Assembly (NCBI RefSeq): GCF_026341815.1
Contig: NZ_JAPENX010000001.1
Location: forward strand, 930,001 to 994,000
Reading direction: 5' to 3'
DNA length: 64,000 bases
Source: Streptomyces sp. NBC_00572
GTDB lineage: Bacteria > Actinomycetota > Actinomycetes > Streptomycetales > Streptomycetaceae
Positions 58,877 through 64,000 of the stretch are shown here, piece by piece. The notes below the pieces were generated by a model. That model saw only the letters and a list, made by a program, of their open reading frames with translations. It was not told the DNA's origin and did no database searches. The position numbers and the translations under genes are program-made. The stretch's first letter is position 1, and each line of letters begins with the position of its first letter.

Positions 58877-59797
58877 ATGGTGCCCATGCAGCGTTCCGCC
58901 ACTCGCAAGCGTGTCGCCGTCACCGGCGCCTCCGGGCTCATCGGCACCGCCCTCGTCCGCTCCCTGCGCGCCGACGGCCATGACGTCCTCCGGCTCGTCC
59001 GCCGGCCCGCCAGGACCGCCGACGAGGTCGAGTGGGACCCGAAGCGGCTGTACGTCGACGCCGCCGGGCTGGTCGGCGTGGACTCCGTCGTCCACCTGGC
59101 GGGCGCCGGGGTCGGCGAGCGCCGCTGGAACGAGGCGTACAAGCAGGAGATCCGGGACAGCCGGGTGCTCGGCACGACGGCGATCGCCCAGGCCCTCGCC
59201 TCGCTCGCGGAGCCGCCGGAGAGCCTGGTCTGTGGCACGGCGCTCGGCTGGTACGGGGACACCGGCAGCCGCGCGGTGGACGAGAGCGCCCCGGCGGGCA
59301 CCGGCTTCCTGCCCTCGGTCTGCGTGGAGTGGGAGGCCGCCGCGGCCCCCGCCGAGGAGGCCGGCATCCGCGTCGCCTACGCCCGTACGGGCCTGGTCGT
59401 GGCGCGCGAGGGCGGGGCCTGGGGGCGACTGTTCCCGCTGTTCCGCGCCGGGCTCGGCGGGCGGATGGGCGACGGCCGTCAGTACTGGTCGTACATCTCT
59501 CTCCACGACGAGGTGGCCGCCCTGCGCCATCTCGTCGACACCCCGTCGCTCTCGGGCCCGGTGAACCTGACCGCCCCCGAGCCGGTCACCAACCGCGAGG
59601 TGACCGCGGCGATGGGCCGCGTCCTGCACCGGCCGACCCTCTTCACGGTGCCCGCCCCCGCCCTGAAGGTGGTGCTCGGGGACTTCGCGCAGGACGTGCT
59701 GGGCAGTCAGCGGGTGCTGCCGGGACGGTTGTTGGAGACCGGTTTCGAGTTCGCGTTCCCGACGATCGACGACTCGATCAGGGCGGCGGCCCGCTGA
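58877..59797 (+). CDS. TIGR01777-family NAD-dependent epimerase/oxidoreductase-like protein
   Basis: 306 residues. Rossmann motif VTGASGLIGTALVRSL at the N-terminus, VVHLAGAGVGERRWNEAYKQEI, ALGWYGDTG, and the C-terminal DUF1731-type segment ending SQRVLPGRLLETGFEF characterise TIGR01777 (YfcH) proteins. Function is not established. GGGGAGGG four bases before the ATG at 58877 also suits the GTG at 58880; the start could be at 58886. Confidence 0.91.
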   Translation: MVPMQRSATRKRVAVTGASGLIGTALVRSLRADGHDVLRLVRRPARTADEVEWDPKRLYVDAAGLVGVDSVVHLAGAGVGERRWNEAYKQEIRDSRVLGTTAIAQALASLAEPPESLVCGTALGWYGDTGSRAVDESAPAGTGFLPSVCVEWEAAAAPAEEAGIRVAYARTGLVVAREGGAWGRLFPLFRAGLGGRMGDGRQYWSYISLHDEVAALRHLVDTPSLSGPVNLTAPEPVTNREVTAAMGRVLHRPTLFTVPAPALKVVLGDFAQDVLGSQRVLPGRLLETGFEFAFPTIDDSIRAAAR

Positions 59798-60019
59798 GCG
59801 GCGCATGACTCCCGCCCTTCCCGCCCCCTCCTTCCGACCCCTCCTCCGACCCCTCTTCCCACCCCTCTGCGCTCCCCCGTGCCGCACGCACCCCGGTGCG
59901 CGCGGCTGGCACCCGTGGGAGCGCTGCCTAGGCTCGACATGAACGGCGAACTCGGGCATTCCGGAGGCCCGTTGGGGGCATAGGCCTCCCACCGGCCGCG
60001 CCGACCTGGGGAGGGGCAC

Positions 60020-61399
60020 GTGCTCAACAGCGCAGACAGCGCAAGGACCGCACAGCGTACGGACGTCGACGTCGCGCAGACCGTCGACGTCGTGATCGTG
60101 GGAGCCGGGGTCGCGGGACTCGCCGCCGCCCGCCGACTGACCGACGCCGGGCTCTCCGTCGCCGTCCTGGAGGCGGAACCCCGGATCGGGGGCCGGATGG
60201 CGACCGAGGCCGTCGACGGCTTCCTGCTCGACCGGGTCGGGCCGCTGCTCACCGTGTCGCACGAGGAGCTGCGGGCGGTCCCGGGGCTCGACGGCCTGGT
60301 GCTGCGGCCGTTCACCCCGGGGGTGCTCGTGCACAGCGACGGCCGGTACGCGCGGTGGGGCGCCCCGCACCCGCGCCGGGCGGCCGTGGGGCACCGGAGT
60401 GCGGGGCACCGGAGCGTGGGGGGAGCGTTCAGCGTGGCACGCGCCCTCGCGAGCGCCCCCCGGCATCCGGCCGCCTCGCTCGACCAGGCGCGGCTCGGCG
60501 CCTCCCTCGTCCGGCTCGCGGCGACCCCGACGCAGCGGATCCTGGCCCGCCCCGAACGGACCGCGCGCGAGGCGCTGACCGCCCGGCTGCCCGCCAGGAC
60601 CGTGCAGGGCGTGCTGCGGCCGCTGCTCGCGGCGCTCCTCGGCGACCCGGACCTGGGCACGTCGAGCCGCCGCGCGGACCTCGCTCTGCGCGCCTTCGCC
60701 CGGGGCAGGCTCACCACCCCCGAAGGCGGGTCGGCGGCGCTCCCGGAGCGGCTCGCGGCGGCCCTTCCGCCGGGCACGGTCCATACCGGAGTCCGGGTCA
60801 CGGAGGCGTCGATCTCGCGGGTCACGACGGCGGAGCACGGGGTGTTCCGCTGCCGGTCGGTCGTCCTCGCGACGGGGGCGCGGACGGCGGCCGAGCTGCT
60901 GCCCGGTCTGCGTCGGCCCGCCTTCCACTCCGTGACGGTGCTTCACCACACCGCGCCGGTGGCGCCCGTCGGGGATCCGACGCTGATCCTGGAGTCCGAC
61001 CCGGGCGGGCCGGTGGCCCACACCGCGGTGATGAGCGCGGTCGACCCGGGGCGGGCGCCGGAGGGCCGGCCCCTGATCACCTCGACGGTGCACGGAACAC
61101 CACCGGACGACACGGAACGGCGGGTCCGCAAGCACCTCGCCACGCTGTACGGCACGTCGACCGATGAGTGGGAGCTGCTCGCCATGCGCCACACGCCGGA
61201 CGCGGTCCCGGCGATGGCGCCCCCGCACGACGGGCGCCGCTCGGTCCGGCTGCTGTCGGGCCTGTACGTCTGCGGCGACCACCGGGCCACGAGCACCCTC
61301 CAGGGCGCCCTGGCCTCGGGCCACCGCGCGGCCCACGAACTCCTGACGGACCTGGGCATCCGCCTCCCGTCGGCACCTCCGGCGGAGGAGGCGGCGTAA
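60020..61399 (+). CDS. FAD-dependent oxidoreductase (amine-oxidase / phytoene-desaturase-like)
   Basis: 459 residues, GTG start with GAGGGG. VVIVGAGVAGLAAARRL is the FAD-binding loop, EAEPRIGGRMATE the second FAD contact and the C-terminal LSGLYVCGDHRATSTLQGALASGHRAA the closing FAD motif. Resembles protoporphyrinogen-oxidase/amine-oxidase-like proteins; the substrate is unknown. Monocistronic and convergent with the large regulator gene. Confidence 0.9.
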   Translation: MLNSADSARTAQRTDVDVAQTVDVVIVGAGVAGLAAARRLTDAGLSVAVLEAEPRIGGRMATEAVDGFLLDRVGPLLTVSHEELRAVPGLDGLVLRPFTPGVLVHSDGRYARWGAPHPRRAAVGHRSAGHRSVGGAFSVARALASAPRHPAASLDQARLGASLVRLAATPTQRILARPERTAREALTARLPARTVQGVLRPLLAALLGDPDLGTSSRRADLALRAFARGRLTTPEGGSAALPERLAAALPPGTVHTGVRVTEASISRVTTAEHGVFRCRSVVLATGARTAAELLPGLRRPAFHSVTVLHHTAPVAPVGDPTLILESDPGGPVAHTAVMSAVDPGRAPEGRPLITSTVHGTPPDDTERRVRKHLATLYGTSTDEWELLAMRHTPDAVPAMAPPHDGRRSVRLLSGLYVCGDHRATSTLQGALASGHRAAHELLTDLGIRLPSAPPAEEAA

Positions 61400-61487
61400 C
61401 CCGTCGCGGGCCCGCGTCCCACCGGAGGCGTGCCCGCGCGGCGGGCGCGGGGTGGGGCGCAGCCCCGCACGGGACCGGGGCCGGGGG

Positions 61488-63044
61488 TCAGCCGATGGCT
61501 GCTACTCGGTCCCGGTACGTGCGGGCTGCCGCCGCGTCGCGGTAGGGCTCCAGGCGGCGTTCGAAGTCGCGTACGTACTCCACCGCGCGCGCCGAGCGCA
61601 TCTCCGAGGCCTGTTGCGCGGCCTCCGCGCCGAGCGCGCACGCCTGCTCCAGTTCACCGAGCGCCAGGCGCGACGTCGCCAGGACCACCCGGCAGAAGAG
61701 GCGGCTGCGGGCGAAGCCGGGGGCGCGGAGCTGGAGGGCGCGTTCGGCGTGCTGGGCGGCGGGGCGGTACTGCTGGAGGTCGCGGTGGCAGTGTCCGAGC
61801 TCGTCGGCGAGCTGGGCCTCGTCGAACATCCGGGCCCAGTACGGCACCTCGTCGCCGGGCCGGGCCGCTTCGAGGGCCCGCTCGGCCCGTACGAGCGAGG
61901 CGCTGCACGCACGTGTCTCGGCGAGGACCGCGTGCCCGCGCGCCTCGACCGCGTGCAGCATCGCCTGGACGACGGGCGGGGCGGCGGGCCCGACGCCCTG
62001 CTGGGCGACCCGGGCGAGCTGCACGGCCTCCCGCCCGTGGCCGAGGTAGACGGCCTGGCAGCTCATGGTGAGGAGCACGTACGAGCCGTAGGCCCGGTCC
62101 CCGGCGGCCTGGGCGAGGCGCAGCGCCTGGACGAAGTAGCGCTGGGCGAGGCCGTGGGCGGCGATGTCGTACGAGGTCCAGCCGGCCAGCCGGGTCAGGT
62201 CGGCGGCCGCGGCGAAGAGGCGGCGGCCGACGGACTCCCCGTACGTCCCGCGCAGCATCGGCTCGGCCTCGTGCTCCAGGTAGCGGACGAGCGCCTGGCG
62301 GGCGTGGCCGCCGCCGTAGGCGTGGTCGAGGGTGCGGAACAGTTCGCCGACGGAGCGCAGGGCGGCGATGTCGCCGCTGGAGACCCGCTGGCCGGGCCCC
62401 CGGTCCGTGCCGCGCTGCCGGGGCACGGAGAAGCGCCCCTGGGGCGGCACCCGGGGGTCGTGGATGAGGCGCGGGTCGTGGGCGATGCGCGGGTCGTGCG
62501 GGAGCCGGGGCTCGGCGGTGACACCGGAGGAGGCGGACGAGGCGGCGGAGGGGGGCGCGGACGAGGTGCGGAGGCCGGGCGGCTGGTCCCCGCGCGCCAC
62601 CCGGTCGTCGGCGCGGCCGATCAGCCAGTCGCGGCTGGGGACGACCAGCCCCGCCGGGGTGAAGGCGATCTTGCGGAGTTCGGCGTGGCTGCCGGAGTCC
62701 TTGCGCCAGAGCCCGCTGACGATGTCGACGGCCTCTTCGGGGGTCGCGGCGAACTCCAGGCCCGCGTAGACGGGGGCGCAGGCGTCGAGGCCGAGGTCCT
62801 GGGCGGAGAGCCGGCGCCCGAGGCGACGGGTGAAGACCTCGGCGATGAGCGCGGGGGTGGTGCCGCGCGGCTGCTGGCCGCGGAGCCAGCGGGTCACCGA
62901 GGTCTTGTCGTACCGCAGGTCGAGACCGTGTTCCAGACCGAGCTGGTCCACCCGTCTCGCCAGGCCCGCATGGGAGAACCCCGCTTCGGCGATGAGCGCG
63001 GCGAGCTGGCGGTTCGGGATGCGCTGCGGTGGTCGTTCCGTCAT
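61488..63044 (-). CDS. Large HTH/TPR-like regulatory protein
   Basis: 518 residues from the ATG at 63044. The N-terminal 90 residues have an XRE-like HTH pattern (NRQLAALIAEAGFSHAGLARRV, YDKTSVTRWLRG). The middle has a Pro/His-rich linker with three HDPRxx repeats (about 62454-62508). The C-terminal 300 residues are Ala/Leu-rich helical repeats of the TPR kind (AAHGLAQRYFVQALRLAQAAGDR, RAERALEAARPG). This architecture matches a Streptomyces family of developmental and antibiotic-production regulators (NsdA-like), but I cannot name this member. Confidence 0.85.
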   Translation of the reverse strand: MTERPPQRIPNRQLAALIAEAGFSHAGLARRVDQLGLEHGLDLRYDKTSVTRWLRGQQPRGTTPALIAEVFTRRLGRRLSAQDLGLDACAPVYAGLEFAATPEEAVDIVSGLWRKDSGSHAELRKIAFTPAGLVVPSRDWLIGRADDRVARGDQPPGLRTSSAPPSAASSASSGVTAEPRLPHDPRIAHDPRLIHDPRVPPQGRFSVPRQRGTDRGPGQRVSSGDIAALRSVGELFRTLDHAYGGGHARQALVRYLEHEAEPMLRGTYGESVGRRLFAAAADLTRLAGWTSYDIAAHGLAQRYFVQALRLAQAAGDRAYGSYVLLTMSCQAVYLGHGREAVQLARVAQQGVGPAAPPVVQAMLHAVEARGHAVLAETRACSASLVRAERALEAARPGDEVPYWARMFDEAQLADELGHCHRDLQQYRPAAQHAERALQLRAPGFARSRLFCRVVLATSRLALGELEQACALGAEAAQQASEMRSARAVEYVRDFERRLEPYRDAAAARTYRDRVAAIG

Positions 63045-63331
63045 CAGCTGTGCGGTCTCCTGCCTTCCGGGTCCGGACGGCAGCCCCGTCGGACCCTCAT
63101 GGAACGGCGCGAATTTAGCGGTCCTCACGGCCTGTACCGCCACCTTCGCCCCACATTCATCCGATCGTGTGAGGATTGACGGCATCGCTGACGTAGGTGC
63201 CCCCGTCCACCTGCCGGAGGGGCGTCCCCGGCACCGCCGTACAGTGGCATGGGCGCGAATGACGCATGGTGCCGCACCGGCCCGGGATGATCCCCGGAGT
63301 CCGGACCCGGCACCCAGGAGGAGGCATGGCC

Positions 63332-64000
63332 GTGAGTGAGCTGCGATTCGTCCGCCTTGGTTTCGGCGCGGAAGCCGTCGACTACCAGGTGGCCTGGGAC
63401 AAGCAGCGGGAAGTGCACGCCGCGCGGTTCGCCGACGAGATCGACGACACCTGTCTGCTCCTGGAGCACCCTCCGGTCTACACGGCCGGACGGCGTACGG
63501 CGGAGAACGAGCGCCCGCTCGACGGAACGCCCGTGGTGGACGTCGACCGTGGCGGCAAGATCACCTGGCACGGACCCGGCCAGCTGGTCGGCTACCCGAT
63601 CATGAAGCTGCCCCGCCCGGTGGACGTCGTCGCGCACGTCCGCCGCCTGGAGGAGGCGCTGATCCTCACCGCCGCCGAGTTCGGCCTGCAGACGACCCGC
63701 ATCGAGGGCCGCAGCGGGGTCTGGGTGCTCGGCGACCCGGTGGAGAAGCGGCCGGCGCTCGGCGGACTCTCCCTCGACTTCGACCCGCGGCTGACGGACG
63801 AGGAGTTCGACCCCCGTCTGAACGGCCCGGAGTACGCCCCGTCCAACGCGGGCCAGCGCCGCGAGGACCGGAAGCTGGCGGCGATCGGCATCAGGGTCGC
63901 CAAGGGCGTCACGATGCACGGCTTCTCGCTCAACGTGAACCCGGACAACGCGTGGTTCGACCGGATCATCCCGTGCGGCATCCGCGACGCGGGCGTCACC
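63332..64000 (+). CDS. lipB: Lipoyl(octanoyl) transferase LipB, incomplete at window end
   Basis: At least 223 residues are visible; the reading frame is open at the window edge. The GTG at 63332 has AGGAGGAGG seven bases upstream; the ATG at 63326 is too close to it. LipB transfers octanoate from acyl carrier protein to lipoyl domains such as those of the E2 encoded at 46.9 kb. The family signature [30 protein letters not shown] and the catalytic Lys/Cys in RKLAAIG and IIPCGIRD are present. lipA is expected just beyond the window. Confidence 0.95.
   Translation, partial: MSELRFVRLGFGAEAVDYQVAWDKQREVHAARFADEIDDTCLLLEHPPVYTAGRRTAENERPLDGTPVVDVDRGGKITWHGPGQLVGYPIMKLPRPVDVVAHVRRLEEALILTAAEFGLQTTRIEGRSGVWVLGDPVEKRPALGGLSLDFDPRLTDEEFDPRLNGPEYAPSNAGQRREDRKLAAIGIRVAKGVTMHGFSLNVNPDNAWFDRIIPCGIRDAGVT

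Noticed and set aside
59806..59943. Short ORF of about 45 codons in the polypyrimidine region
   Set aside because: Its Pro/Leu-rich product reflects the C/T-rich tract, and there is no ribosome-binding site.
58835..61336. Long minus-strand open frame opposite the epimerase-like and FAD oxidoreductase genes
   Set aside because: Low-complexity product and antisense to two genes with clear Rossmann motifs.
62454..62508. 18-bp tandem repeats as a regulatory or CRISPR-like array
   Set aside because: They are in frame inside the regulator gene and encode HDPRxx linker repeats; only about three copies and no spacers.
1..64000. tRNA, rRNA, transposon, prophage or CRISPR elements
   Set aside because: I saw no cloverleaf-like sequences, transposase or integrase motifs, terminal inverted repeats with target duplications or regularly spaced repeats.

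Overview
The window is a high-GC actinobacterial chromosome segment, almost certainly from a Streptomyces. GC-biased third codon positions, frequent GTG starts, stop/start overlaps of the ATGA/GTGA type, and the linked ctaE-qcrCAB and ctaCDF operons, pspA, cobUTS, pepA, lpdA, E2, aceE and lipB genes all point to the conserved core of a Streptomyces chromosome. I saw no tRNA, rRNA, insertion sequence, phage gene, attachment site or CRISPR array.

Layout. 0-4.2 kb: rhomboid protease, Lrp/AsnC effector-domain protein, a cysteine-desulfurase-like enzyme behind a SAM-IV riboswitch, and trpD. 4.2-13.5 kb: the aerobic respiratory block, ctaE-qcrCAB and ctaCDF, on the minus strand and separated by an orphan receiver-like protein and an L,D-transpeptidase lipoprotein. 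13.9-20.2 kb: a cysteine desulfurase fused to a TusA domain, a PfkB-family kinase, two hypothetical proteins, an ErpA-type Fe-S carrier and divergent nadA. 20.3-27.8 kb: an RND efflux pump, a NarL-type two-component system, pspAA-pspA and a DUF3043 membrane protein, which together look like an envelope-stress neighbourhood. 27.8-36.7 kb: a methyltransferase that probably starts at CTG, an HtrA-type lipoprotein protease, cobalamin nucleotide-loop genes (a cobU with an extra metallo-beta-lactamase-like domain, cobT, cobS), and an MprF-like DUF2156 protein coupled to a rhomboid-like protein.

36.7-43.3 kb is the most unusual part. It is a five-gene, minus-strand, tightly coupled operon: a secreted NodB-like (Agd3/CE18-like) deacetylase, a PelF-type GT4 glycosyltransferase, a polytopic membrane protein, a spherulin-4 (Sph3-like) protein and a GH114 endo-alpha-1,4-polygalactosaminidase-like lipoprotein. 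The gene set resembles the fungal galactosaminogalactan (GAG) cluster and bacterial Pel systems, so it probably makes, exports, deacetylates and trims an alpha-1,4-linked galactosamine-rich exopolysaccharide.

43.6-52.4 kb is central metabolism: leucyl aminopeptidase, lipoamide dehydrogenase, the shared E2 of 2-oxoacid dehydrogenases, a GntR regulator and aceE. aceE has two 13-bp palindromes upstream whose centres are 22 bp apart. 52.5-64 kb holds a coiled-coil Ser/Thr kinase, a WYL regulator, two SDR enzymes (one divergent from a TetR gene with two inverted repeats between them), a DUF4240 protein, a GNAT acetyltransferase, a TIGR01777 epimerase-like protein, an FAD-dependent oxidoreductase, a large helix-turn-helix/TPR-like regulator and the start of lipB, which runs off the window end.
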